Assembly: GCF_008642315.1 (NCBI RefSeq) | Contig: NZ_CP029192.1 | Span: forward strand, 3,782,001-3,846,000 | DNA: 64,000 nucleotides | Direction of reading: 5' to 3' | DNA from: Streptomyces venezuelae | GTDB lineage: Bacteria > Actinomycetota > Actinomycetes > Streptomycetales > Streptomycetaceae | In this document: positions 17,978-26,665 of the stretch, in pieces | Layout: every line of letters starts with the position of its first letter | Numbering within the stretch: position 1 is the first letter of the stretch | Translations under genes and position numbers: made by a program | Notes under the pieces: model-generated | The model's database searches: none | Told to the model about the DNA's origin: nothing | What the model saw: only the letters and a program-made list of their open reading frames with translations

Positions 17978-19901
17978 GTGACCAGCCAGGTCAGTAGCCA
18001 AGCCGAGCAGGCCGACGGGGCTGTCGTCGGAGAGCAACGCAAGCCCGCAGGTGACAAAGACGTGCGGCGTCTGGACCGGGTGATCATCCGCTTCGCGGGG
18101 GACTCCGGTGACGGTATGCAGCTCACGGGTGACCGGTTCACCTCGGAGACGGCGTCCTTCGGCAACGACCTGTCGACGCTGCCCAACTTCCCCGCCGAGA
18201 TCCGCGCGCCCGCAGGAACACTGCCGGGCGTGTCGTCTTTTCAGCTGCACTTCGCCGACCACGACATCCTGACGCCGGGCGACGCACCGAACGTACTGGT
18301 GGCGATGAACCCGGCGGCACTGAAGGCCAACATCGGTGACGTGCCGCGCGGCGCCGAGGTCATCGTGAACACCGACGAATTCTCCAAGCGCGCCATGCAG
18401 AAGGTCGGTTACGCCACCTCCCCGCTGGAGGACGGCTCCCTGGACGGCTACAGCGTGCACCCGGTGCCGCTGACCACGCTGACCGTGGAGGCCCTCAAGG
18501 AGTTCGACCTCTCGCGCAAGGACGCGGGGCGCTCGAAGAACATGTTCGCGCTCGGACTCCTTTCGTGGATGTACCACCGGCCGACCGAGGGAACCGAGAA
18601 GTTCCTTCGAGCCAAGTTCGCCAAGCGCCCGGAGATCGCCGAGGCGAACATCGCGGCGTTCCACGCGGGGTGGAACTTCGGCGAGACCACCGAGGACTTC
18701 GCGGTCTCGTACGAAGTCGCCCCGGCCGCGCAGGCGTTCGCGACCGGCACCTACCGCAACATCTCCGGGAACCTGGCGCTGTCGTACGGCCTGATCGCGG
18801 CGGGGCGACAGGCGGATCTCCCCCTCTACCTGGGCAGTTACCCGATCACCCCGGCCTCGGACATCCTGCACGAGCTGTCCAAGCACAAGAACTTCGGCGT
18901 GCGGACCTTCCAGGCGGAGGACGAGATCGCGGGCATCGGCGCGGCGCTGGGAGCCGCGTTCGGCGGGTCCCTCGCGGTGACGACGACGTCCGGTCCCGGC
19001 GTGGCGCTCAAGTCGGAGACCATCGGCCTGGCCGTCAGCCTCGAACTGCCGCTGCTGATCGTGGACATCCAGCGCGGCGGGCCGAGCACGGGTCTGCCGA
19101 CGAAGACCGAGCAGGCCGACCTGCTCCAGGCGATGTACGGGCGCAACGGCGAGGCGCCGGTGCCGATCGTGGCGCCGAAGACCCCGGCGGACTGCTTCGA
19201 CGCGGCGCTGGAGGCGGCCCGGATCGCGGTGACGTACCGGACGCCGGTGTTCCTCCTTTCCGACGGCTACCTCGCCAACGGCTCCGAGCCCTGGCGCATC
19301 CCCGAGGTCGACGAACTGCCCGACCTCCGTGTCCAGTTCGCCTCCGGGACCAACCACACCGAGGCCGACGGCACCGAGGTCTTCTGGCCGTACAAGCGCG
19401 ATGCGCAGACCCTGGCCCGTCCGTGGGCGATTCCGGGCACGCCGGGCCTGGAGCACCGTATCGGCGGCATCGAGAAGCAGGACGGCACGGGCAACATCTC
19501 GTACGACCCGGCCAACCACGACTTCATGGTCCGCACCCGACAGGCCAAGGTCGACGGAATCGCCGTGCCCGACCTGGAGGTCGACGACACCGGCGGGGAC
19601 GCCGACACGCTGGTCCTCGGCTGGGGTTCGACGTACGGGCCGATCACCGCGGCCGTCCGGCGGCTGCGCGCCGCGGGTGAGTCCGTCGCGCAGGCCCATC
19701 TGCGCCACCTCAACCCGTTCCCGCGGAATCTGGGCGACGTCCTCGCGCGTTACGACAAGGTGGTGATCCCCGAGATGAACCTCGGTCAGCTCGCCACGCT
19801 GATCCGGGCGCGCTATCTGGTGGACGCCGTCTCGTACAACCAGGTCAACGGAATGCCGTTCAAGGCCGAGCAGCTCGCCACGGCTCTCAAGGAGGCCATC
19901 G

Positions 19902-19909
<8 letters not shown>
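17978..19909 (+). CDS. korA: 2-oxoglutarate:ferredoxin oxidoreductase, fused gamma-alpha subunit
   Basis: 643 residues. The N-terminus has the gamma domain (RFAGDSGDGMQLTGDRFTSE); the alpha domain begins at GSYPITPASDILHEL and includes GIGAALGAAFGGSLAVTTTS. This fused arrangement is the KorA type of actinobacteria. With KorB it decarboxylates 2-oxoglutarate with CoA to succinyl-CoA, reducing ferredoxin, and so gives an alternative to 2-oxoglutarate dehydrogenase in the TCA cycle. The GTG at 17978 is supported by GGAGGT eight bases upstream. It overlaps korB by 8 bases. Reduced ferredoxin from this enzyme is a possible electron source for the short complex I operon to the left. Confidence 0.95.
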
Positions 19910-21029
<1,120 letters not shown>

Positions 21030-21047
21030 TCCGCCCCTGTCTGGTGC

Positions 21048-21081
21048 GAAGCCCGGTCCTGAGCCTTCAGGACCGGGCTTC
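21048..21081. terminator. Bidirectional terminator between korB and the HxlR-type regulator
   Basis: Perfect 13-bp inverted repeat GAAGCCCGGTCCT (21048-21060) / AGGACCGGGCTTC (21069-21081) with an 8-base loop. It sits between convergent genes and contains the stop codon of the minus-strand regulator. Confidence 0.85.
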
Positions 21082-21438
21082 GTCGTATGCCCGCCGGGCC
21101 TCCTGAACGTCGTCCATGCGCCGTGCCGTCCAGGCCGAGAGGGCCCTGACCTGCGCCGCTGCCTCACGGCCGAGCTCCGTGAGGGAGTAGTCGACGCGGG
21201 GCGGGATGACCGGCTTGGCGTCGCGGTGCACGAGGCCGTCGCGCTCCAGGGTCTGCAGGGTCTGCGCCAGCATCTTCTCGCTGACGCGACCGACGTGCCG
21301 CCGCAGCTCGCTGAACCGGTACGAGCGCTCCTCCAGGGCGAGCAGGACGAGGACGCCCCACCTGCTCGTCACATGCTCCAGGACGAGCCGATGGGGACAC
21401 ATCTCCTCACCCGCGACGTTCCAGGTACTTACATTCAT
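21067..21438 (-). CDS. HxlR-family transcriptional regulator (QorR/YtfH-like)
   Basis: 123 residues, a single winged-helix domain with the HxlR pattern: a Cys near the N-terminus (EEMCPHRLVLEHVTSRWGVL), then RFSELRRHVGRVSEKMLAQT as recognition region, and VIPPRVDYSLTELG as wing. Such proteins often respond to electrophiles or quinones through the N-terminal Cys. The gene is divergent from a QorB-like quinone reductase, the same arrangement as ytfH-qorB in enterobacteria and qorR-qor2 in corynebacteria. It therefore probably represses the reductase and itself through the intervening palindromes. The ATG at 21436-21438 is the only good start. Confidence 0.9.
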   Translation of the reverse strand: MNVSTWNVAGEEMCPHRLVLEHVTSRWGVLVLLALEERSYRFSELRRHVGRVSEKMLAQTLQTLERDGLVHRDAKPVIPPRVDYSLTELGREAAAQVRALSAWTARRMDDVQEARRAYDEARS

Positions 21439-21442
21439 GCCA

Positions 21443-21485
21443 GTACCTTACTTTGAAGTGGGTACTTTCGGAAAGTTAGCGCTAA
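21443..21485. promoter_or_regulatory. Operator/promoter region between the HxlR regulator and the QorB-like gene
   Basis: A near-perfect inverted repeat GTACCTTACTT...AAGTGGGTAC spans 21443-21465, and the perfect palindrome TTAGCGCTAA lies at 21476-21485. Both fall within 50 bases of the regulator start and 55-97 bases before the reductase start, as expected for a shared, autoregulated operator. Confidence 0.6.
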
Positions 21486-21539
21486 TCCTAGGGTGGGTGG
21501 CAGATCGAACGAAGCGCCACCCACCAGGAGATTCCAGAC

Positions 21540-22415
21540 ATGAGCATCGTCGTCACCGGAGCCACCGGACACCTCGGCCGTCTCGTCATCGAGGGGCTGC
21601 TCGCCGCTCAGGTCCCCGCCGGGGACATAGCCGCCGTCGTGCGCGACAAGGGCAAGGCCGCCGACCTCGCCGAGCGCGGCATCGAGCTGCGCATCGCCGA
21701 CTACAGCGCCCCCGAGACCCTGACCGGCGCCTTCGCGGCCGGCGACCGGGTCCTGGTGATCTCCGGCAGTGAGGTCGGGCAGCGCGTACCGCAGCACCGC
21801 GCGGTCGTCGACGCGGCGAGCGCGGCGGGCGTCGCGCTCCTCGCGTACACGGGCGTCCTCGGCGGCCCCGACGCCGACTTCGACCTCGCGGCCGAGCACA
21901 AGGTGACCGAGCAGCTCATCCTCGACTCCGGTCTGCCCTACACGTTCCTGCGCAACGGCTGGTACCACGAGAACTACACCGAGCACCTCGCCCCCGTCCT
22001 GGAGCACGGCGCCGTCGTCGCCTCCGCGGGCGAGGGCCGGGTCGCCTCCGCCTCCCGCGCCGACTACGCCGAGGCCGCCGTCGCCGTCCTGACCGGCGAG
22101 GGCCACGAGGGCCAGGTGTACGAGCTGAGCGGCGACGTCGCGTGGAGCTTCGCCGAGTACGCCGCGGAGGTCGCCGCCCAGAGCGGCCAGGCCATCTCGT
22201 ACGCGAACGTCCCCGCCGAGCAGCACCTCGCCGTACTGACCGGCGCCGGACTCCCGGAGCCGCTGGCCGCGGTCCTCGTCGACGTGGACGCGGCGGTCGC
22301 GCGGGGCCGTCTGGCCGGGACGACCGGGGAGCTGGCGCGGCTGATCGGCCGCCCCACGACGCCGATCTCCGAGGCCGTCGCGGCGGCGCTCGAAGGCCTG
22401 AACCACCGGTCATGA
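21540..22415 (+). CDS. NmrA-like NAD(P)-dependent reductase, QorB-type quinone oxidoreductase
   Basis: 291 residues, an atypical short-chain dehydrogenase. The Rossmann nucleotide motif is VTGATGHLGRLVIEGLLA, and the NmrA-type middle block is DRVLVISGSEVGQRVPQH...LLAYTGVLGGP. The C-terminal substrate domain includes LRNGWYHENYTEHL. QorB enzymes reduce quinones with NADPH and protect against quinone stress. An AGGAGA ribosome site precedes the ATG. Control by the divergent HxlR regulator is likely from the palindromes between them. Substrate is inferred from gene context, not shown by the sequence. Confidence 0.85.
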   Translation: MSIVVTGATGHLGRLVIEGLLAAQVPAGDIAAVVRDKGKAADLAERGIELRIADYSAPETLTGAFAAGDRVLVISGSEVGQRVPQHRAVVDAASAAGVALLAYTGVLGGPDADFDLAAEHKVTEQLILDSGLPYTFLRNGWYHENYTEHLAPVLEHGAVVASAGEGRVASASRADYAEAAVAVLTGEGHEGQVYELSGDVAWSFAEYAAEVAAQSGQAISYANVPAEQHLAVLTGAGLPEPLAAVLVDVDAAVARGRLAGTTGELARLIGRPTTPISEAVAAALEGLNHRS

Positions 22416-22506
22416 CTGTCTCCCGTTTACGGGCATGACAGGCGGGGGCTCGCGGCGCTACCTTCAGTGCGGCAGCAGTGGGACTGCCGCGCATCGAGGA
22501 GGAGCC

Positions 22507-23571
22507 GTGGACAGCGGAGCAGCCGGAACGCCGGAGAAGAGCGAGCAGCGCGTCGGGCTGTTGAACGGCTTCGCCGCCTATGGGATGTGGGGCCTCGTCC
22601 CCCTCTTCTGGCCGCTCCTCAAACCGGCCGGCGCCGTCGAGATCCTCGCCCACCGGATGGCCTGGTCCCTCGTGGTGGTCGGCATCGCGCTGCTCTTCAT
22701 ACGCCGCTGGGACTGGGCACGCGAACTGCTCCGCCAGCCGCGCAGGCTGGGCCTGGTGACGATCGCCGCGGCGGTCATCACCGTCAACTGGGGCGTCTAC
22801 ATCTGGTCCGTGAACTCCGGCCACGTCGTCGAAGCCTCCCTCGGCTACTTCATCAACCCGCTGGTCACCATCGCCATGGGCGTCCTGCTCCTCGGCGAGC
22901 GGCTCCGCCCGGTGCAGTGGGCGGCGGTCGGCGTCGGCTTCGCCGCGGTCCTCGTCCTCGCGTTCGGCTACGGCAGGCCGCCGTGGATCTCCCTCACTCT
23001 CGCCTTCACCTTCGCCACGTACGGCCTGGTGAAGAAGAAGGTCAACCTCGGCGGCCTGGAGTCCCTCGCCGCCGAGACCGCCGTCCAGTTCCTGCCTGCC
23101 GTCGGCTACCTGGCGTGGCTCGCCACACAGGGCGACATCGTCTTCGGCACGCAGGGCGCGGGGCACGCGGCGCTGCTCGCGGCCACCGGCGTGGTGACCG
23201 CCGCGCCCCTGGTCTGCTTCGGAGCGGCGGCGATCCGCGTCCCGCTTTCCACGCTGGGGCTCCTCCAATACCTCGCTCCCGTCTTCCAGTTCCTCCTCGG
23301 CATCCTGTACTTCCACGAGGCCATGCCTCCCGAGCGCTGGGCCGGCTTCGCCCTGGTCTGGCTCGCCCTCTCCCTCCTGACCTGGGACGCCCTCCGCACG
23401 GCCCGCCGCAACGCGTCCCGCCTCACGGCGGCGCGGGTGGCGGCGGCGGTGGCGGCGGCCGAGGCCGCGGGCCCCGCGGAGCGGCTGGACCAGGAGCGGC
23501 GCGGGGAGCGGGACGAGCGGGGCAAGCCGAACGAGCAGGGCAAGCCGGATGAGCGGGAGGCGGCGGTCTGA
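22507..23571 (+). CDS. rarD: RarD/EamA-family permease
   Basis: 354 residues with ten predicted membrane helices in two EamA halves. Diagnostic RarD regions are GLLNGFAAYGMWGLVPLFWP at the N-terminus, LAHRMAWSLVVV, NWGVYIWSVNSGHVVEASLG, and LQYLAPVFQFLLGILYFHE in the second half. RarD proteins are drug/metabolite transporter-superfamily members of uncertain substrate. The GTG at 22507 is chosen because GGAGGAG lies just upstream; the longer upstream frame is not membrane-like. The C-terminal 40 residues are a charged tail rich in Arg, Glu and Lys with repeated GKP motifs. It appears monocistronic. Confidence 0.88.
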   Translation: MDSGAAGTPEKSEQRVGLLNGFAAYGMWGLVPLFWPLLKPAGAVEILAHRMAWSLVVVGIALLFIRRWDWARELLRQPRRLGLVTIAAAVITVNWGVYIWSVNSGHVVEASLGYFINPLVTIAMGVLLLGERLRPVQWAAVGVGFAAVLVLAFGYGRPPWISLTLAFTFATYGLVKKKVNLGGLESLAAETAVQFLPAVGYLAWLATQGDIVFGTQGAGHAALLAATGVVTAAPLVCFGAAAIRVPLSTLGLLQYLAPVFQFLLGILYFHEAMPPERWAGFALVWLALSLLTWDALRTARRNASRLTAARVAAAVAAAEAAGPAERLDQERRGERDERGKPNEQGKPDEREAAV

Positions 23572-23615
23572 CGGGGTGGGGCGGGCCGTCTGCTGCCCCG
23601 GGGGCTTGGGCGCAT

Positions 23616-23645
23616 GCGTAGGCGTAAGCGTAGGCGTAGGCGTAG
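23616..23645 (+). repeat. Hexanucleotide microsatellite
   Basis: Five consecutive 6-bp units GCGTAG (one GCGTAA) in the spacer downstream of rarD. Confidence 0.85.
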
Positions 23646-23681
23646 GGATCGGTTCCGCTTGTCGCGCGGGGTTACGGGGGT

Positions 23682-23855
23682 GCGGTGAGTGGTGCTCGGT
23701 GCCGCGGTGAGTGGTGCTCGGCGCCGCGGTATATGGGCGTACGGCGCCGGGTGAGTGGCGCTCGGCATCGCGGTACGTGGGCGTACGACACGACGGTGAG
23801 AGGGCGCACGGCACTGCGGTGTGTGGTCGAACGGCGCCGCGGTGAGTGGCTATCG
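23682..23855. repeat. Eight-unit minisatellite between rarD and the MFS gene
   Basis: Imperfect head-to-tail units of 21-24 bp with the core GCGGTGAGTGGTGCTCGGCGCC. The array runs up to the stop codon of the minus-strand MFS gene. The end of that gene itself encodes a short Arg/Pro/Ser repeat, so the array may have expanded the C-terminal tail. Confidence 0.75.
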
Positions 23856-25460
23856 GGCCTCGCACGGCGGTGAGGCCGTCGGCGACTCCGGGGCACCGCT
23901 TCGTGGCCGACTTAGGGCACCGATTCGTGGCCGATCCGGGTCCCCGCTTCGCGGGCGGTCCGGGGCGTTGTGTGACCGGCTCCGGTTTGGTGCGGGTGCG
24001 GGCCGGGCTTCTTCCGCCGTCAGTCCCGCCGCCAGAGCCTCCGCCTCCGCCGACCCCACCGTCCCCCTCCCCTCCTTCCGCACGCCGCCCATCGCGACCA
24101 CCACACCCACCACAGCCATCACCAACGGCACCACCAGCGCCACGCGGAACGCGCTCAGATCCACCCCTTCGCCTCCGTCCGCTCCCCCACCCGCCTTGGC
24201 CAACCCGTAGACAGCCGTCACTGCCGATATGCCGATCGCGGCCCCGAACTGTGAGGCGGTCTGGAGCAGCCCGCTCGCCAGGCCCTGCTCCTTCTCCGGC
24301 ACGCCGTCCGTCGCGGCGATCATCTGCGGGCCGAGCGTCAGCGCGAAGCCGGTGCCCGCGAGGAGCAGCGTCGGGAACATCGCCAGGTACGGCCAGTCCG
24401 CGCCGACCGGCAGGAACAGCGCGTACGCCACCGCCGCCATCACGAACCCGCCCAGGATCACGCGCCGGTCGCCGAACCTCCGGACCAGGCGCGGCGTGAG
24501 CGTCGGCGACAGGAAGACGTCGCAGCCCAGCACGATCATCGCGACGGCGGTCTGCCACGACGACCAGCCTCGTAATTCCTGGAGGTAGAGCGTCAGGACG
24601 AACTGGAAGCCCATGAAGGCCCCGAGGTAGAGCAGTGCTCCCGCCCCGGCCCGTGCCACGGACCCGGTACGGAGGATCCCGAGCCGCACCAGCGGATCGT
24701 CCGTACGCCGCTCCACCCGCACGAAGAAGACACCCAGCACCAGTCCCGCGACCACCGCGCCGAGCGTCAACGGCCAACCGGAGAGGCCGTGCTCCAGCCG
24801 CACGACGCCGAAGGCGAGCAGCAGCATGGCCCCCGCCACCGTCGCCGCCCCCGGCAGATCGAACCGTCGCGCCACACGCGGTGCGGCAGCGCCGGCCTCG
24901 TCGTCCCGCTTCGGTATGAGCCGGAGGCCCGCCACCAGGATCACGCCCGCGAAGAACACCGGCGTGAAGAACACCCACTGCCAGCCGATCTCGGTGAGCA
25001 GCCCGCCGACGACCAGGCCGAGCGAGAACCCGCCCGCGGACGTCCCCGCGAAGATCAGCAACGCTCTGTTCCGCTCGGGCCCCTCCTCGTAGGAAGTGGT
25101 GATGATCGACATCGCCGCCGGCGTCATGAACGCCGCGGCCACCCCGGTCACGAACCGCGCCACGACCAGCATCCAGCCCTCTGTCGCGAAGCCTCCGAGC
25201 CCGGAGAAGACCATGAAGACGACCAGCCAGGCCAGGAACATCCGCCGCCTGCCGAGCAGATCGGCCGCGCGACCGCCGAGCAGGGTGAACCCCGCGTACC
25301 CGAGGACGTACGCACTGATCACCCACGCGGCCGTACCCGTCGAGAGCCCCAGGTCGGACCTGATCTCCGGGATCGCTATCGCCAGCATCGCGATGTCGAT
25401 GCCTTCGAGGAAAATCGTGCCGCAGAGGACGAGCAGCAACGCCCAGGCACGTGCACTCAT
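23850..25460 (-). CDS. MFS drug:H+ antiporter, DHA2 (14-TM) family
   Basis: 536 residues. About 14 membrane helices cover residues 8-460. Motif A appears as GGRAADLLGRRRMFLAWL between helices 2 and 3, and motif C-like glycines as FAGTSAGGFSLGLVVGGLL in helix 5, typical of exporters. The C-terminal 55 residues are a hydrophilic tail with RPRSG/RPRIG repeats. The ATG at 25458-25460 has AAGGAG eight bases upstream; the longer frame adds only a poly-Ala/Thr stretch. It is divergent from an HxlR-family regulator, the usual layout of a substrate-inducible efflux pump. Confidence 0.9.
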   Translation of the reverse strand: MSARAWALLLVLCGTIFLEGIDIAMLAIAIPEIRSDLGLSTGTAAWVISAYVLGYAGFTLLGGRAADLLGRRRMFLAWLVVFMVFSGLGGFATEGWMLVVARFVTGVAAAFMTPAAMSIITTSYEEGPERNRALLIFAGTSAGGFSLGLVVGGLLTEIGWQWVFFTPVFFAGVILVAGLRLIPKRDDEAGAAAPRVARRFDLPGAATVAGAMLLLAFGVVRLEHGLSGWPLTLGAVVAGLVLGVFFVRVERRTDDPLVRLGILRTGSVARAGAGALLYLGAFMGFQFVLTLYLQELRGWSSWQTAVAMIVLGCDVFLSPTLTPRLVRRFGDRRVILGGFVMAAVAYALFLPVGADWPYLAMFPTLLLAGTGFALTLGPQMIAATDGVPEKEQGLASGLLQTASQFGAAIGISAVTAVYGLAKAGGGADGGEGVDLSAFRVALVVPLVMAVVGVVVAMGGVRKEGRGTVGSAEAEALAAGLTAEEARPAPAPNRSRSHNAPDRPRSGDPDRPRIGALSRPRSGAPESPTASPPCEAR

Positions 25461-25549
25461 GGCAGAACTCCTTTGCAGGCATGCGGAGATGGCGGCGGCT
25501 GCCGCGGCCGTGGCGGTAGCCGTAGCCGTCATAGCGGGCAGCCGCGAAC

Positions 25550-25589
25550 GTGGTTACGACTGTGAGGGTCGGTTCCCTCTTGTAACCAC
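25550..25589. promoter_or_regulatory. GTGGTTAC/GTAACCAC inverted-repeat operator between the MFS gene and its HxlR regulator
   Basis: Perfect 8-bp arms at 25550-25557 and 25582-25589 are separated by 24 bases, 28 bases before the regulator start and 90 bases before the MFS start. The same half-sites recur in the palindrome at 26186-26206. Confidence 0.6.
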
Positions 25590-25616
25590 TGGCATCCTGC
25601 GACAGCATCGAGAACC

Positions 25617-26051
25617 GTGGAAGAAGGCACTTCAAAGTCACTGACTAACCTCCCGGGCACCGTGGACTACGGCGAAGCCGATCCTTTTCAGTGGGACACC
25701 CGCGAGGACTGCCAGGTGCGGCAGATCCTCGACCGGGTGGCCGACAAGTGGTCGTTGTTGGTCATCGCGCTCTTGGACCGCCGCCGCCTGCGCTTCACCG
25801 AACTGCGGCGCGAGATCGACGGCATCAGCCAGCGGATGCTGACGGTCACACTCCGGCAGCTGGAACGCGACGGCCTCGTGAAACGCACGGTGCATCCCGT
25901 CGTCCCGCCCCGGGTCGAGTACGAACTCACCCCGCTCGGCGGCACCTTGCACCACACGATCCAGGCCCTGGTCTCCTGGACGGAGGAGCACCAGAACGAG
26001 ATCGCCGCAGCCCGTGCCGACTACGACGCGCGGGCCACCGAGGACGGTTAG
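25617..26051 (+). CDS. HxlR-family transcriptional regulator
   Basis: 144 residues. The winged helix has the HxlR pattern with an N-terminal Cys (TREDCQVRQILDRVADKWSL), the recognition helix region LRFTELRREIDGISQRMLTV, and the wing VVPPRVEYELTPLG. It is divergent from the DHA2 exporter and probably represses it and itself. GTG at 25617 is the earliest start; a GTG 45 bases further on (VDYGEADPF) would also retain the domain. Its candidate operator half-sites recur at the VOC gene downstream, suggesting a three-gene regulon. Confidence 0.9.
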   Translation: MEEGTSKSLTNLPGTVDYGEADPFQWDTREDCQVRQILDRVADKWSLLVIALLDRRRLRFTELRREIDGISQRMLTVTLRQLERDGLVKRTVHPVVPPRVEYELTPLGGTLHHTIQALVSWTEEHQNEIAAARADYDARATEDG

Positions 26052-26185
26052 GCCGGTCCGGATCTCCGCGCAAATCCAGAGTGACGCCTGAGCCGCCGTC
26101 GCACGATCCGGGATCACCCCGAGCCGGCCCTCAATCTGGCCCTAGGTGGCGGCCGTTCACCGCGAAATACATGCAGGGGGCCTGC

Positions 26186-26206
26186 GTAACCGTTATAACT
26201 GGTTAC
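26186..26206 (+). promoter_or_regulatory. 21-bp palindromic operator over the -10 of an apparently leaderless VOC gene
   Basis: GTAACC (26186-26191), central GTTATAAC and GGTTAC (26201-26206) form an almost perfect palindrome directly abutting the ATG at 26208. TATAAC at 26194-26199 fits a -10 box nine bases before the ATG. No ribosome site is present, so transcription probably starts at or next to the ATG. Confidence 0.65.
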
Positions 26207-26207
26207 C

Positions 26208-26660
26208 ATGACCACCCTGCATTGGAAGCTCGTCATCGACGCCGCCGATCCGCATGACCAAGCCGTTTTCTGGGCCGAGATGTTGGGCTACGAGGTCGAG
26301 GACAACAGCGCGCTGATCGAACGCCTCCTCGGTCTCGGCGCCGCTCCTGAGGCCGCGACGCTGGAGTTCCGCGGCCGTCGCGCCTGGCGTGACCTGATCG
26401 CCGTCCGACACCCCGACGACCCGTACGACGAGGCGAGCGGCACGGGTCTCGGCCGCCGGATCCTGTTCCAACGCGTGCCCGAGCCCAAGACCGGCAAGAA
26501 CCGGCTCCACGTCGACGTGCACAGCGAGCCGGGGACCCGTGACGACCAGGTGGCCCGCCTTGAGGCACTGGGCGCCGCCGTGGAACGGCACGTCAAGGAG
26601 CCGGGGGGAGAGTGGGTGCTCATGACGGACCCGGAAGGGAACGAGTTCTGCGTCCACTGA
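26208..26660 (+). CDS. VOC (glyoxalase/bleomycin-resistance-like) superfamily protein
   Basis: 150 residues. Two beta-alpha-beta-beta-beta modules are seen: LHWKLVIDAADPHDQAVFWA at the N-terminus and NRLHVDVHSEPGTRDDQVAR, ending in EWVLMTDPEGNEFCVH, the typical VOC close. Metal-ligand candidates are H5, H114 or H116, and E146. The fold covers many dioxygenases, lyases and antibiotic-binding proteins, so substrate cannot be assigned. There is no ribosome site and the start abuts an operator, indicating a leaderless message under repressor control. The membrane-protein gene starts 5 bases after its stop. Confidence 0.85.
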   Translation: MTTLHWKLVIDAADPHDQAVFWAEMLGYEVEDNSALIERLLGLGAAPEAATLEFRGRRAWRDLIAVRHPDDPYDEASGTGLGRRILFQRVPEPKTGKNRLHVDVHSEPGTRDDQVARLEALGAAVERHVKEPGGEWVLMTDPEGNEFCVH

Positions 26661-26665
26661 GACAG

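Noticed and set aside
17701..17997. 98-codon open frame upstream of korA
   Set aside because: No ribosome site, no recognisable family, and it overlaps the korA start out of frame.
23682..23855. Repeat array considered as a CRISPR
   Set aside because: Units are contiguous, imperfect 21-24-bp repeats without unique spacers and with no cas genes.
21916..25641. 1241-codon minus-strand open frame covering rarD and the MFS gene
   Set aside because: It is a different frame from the recognisable MFS protein and antisense to rarD; composition is low-complexity.
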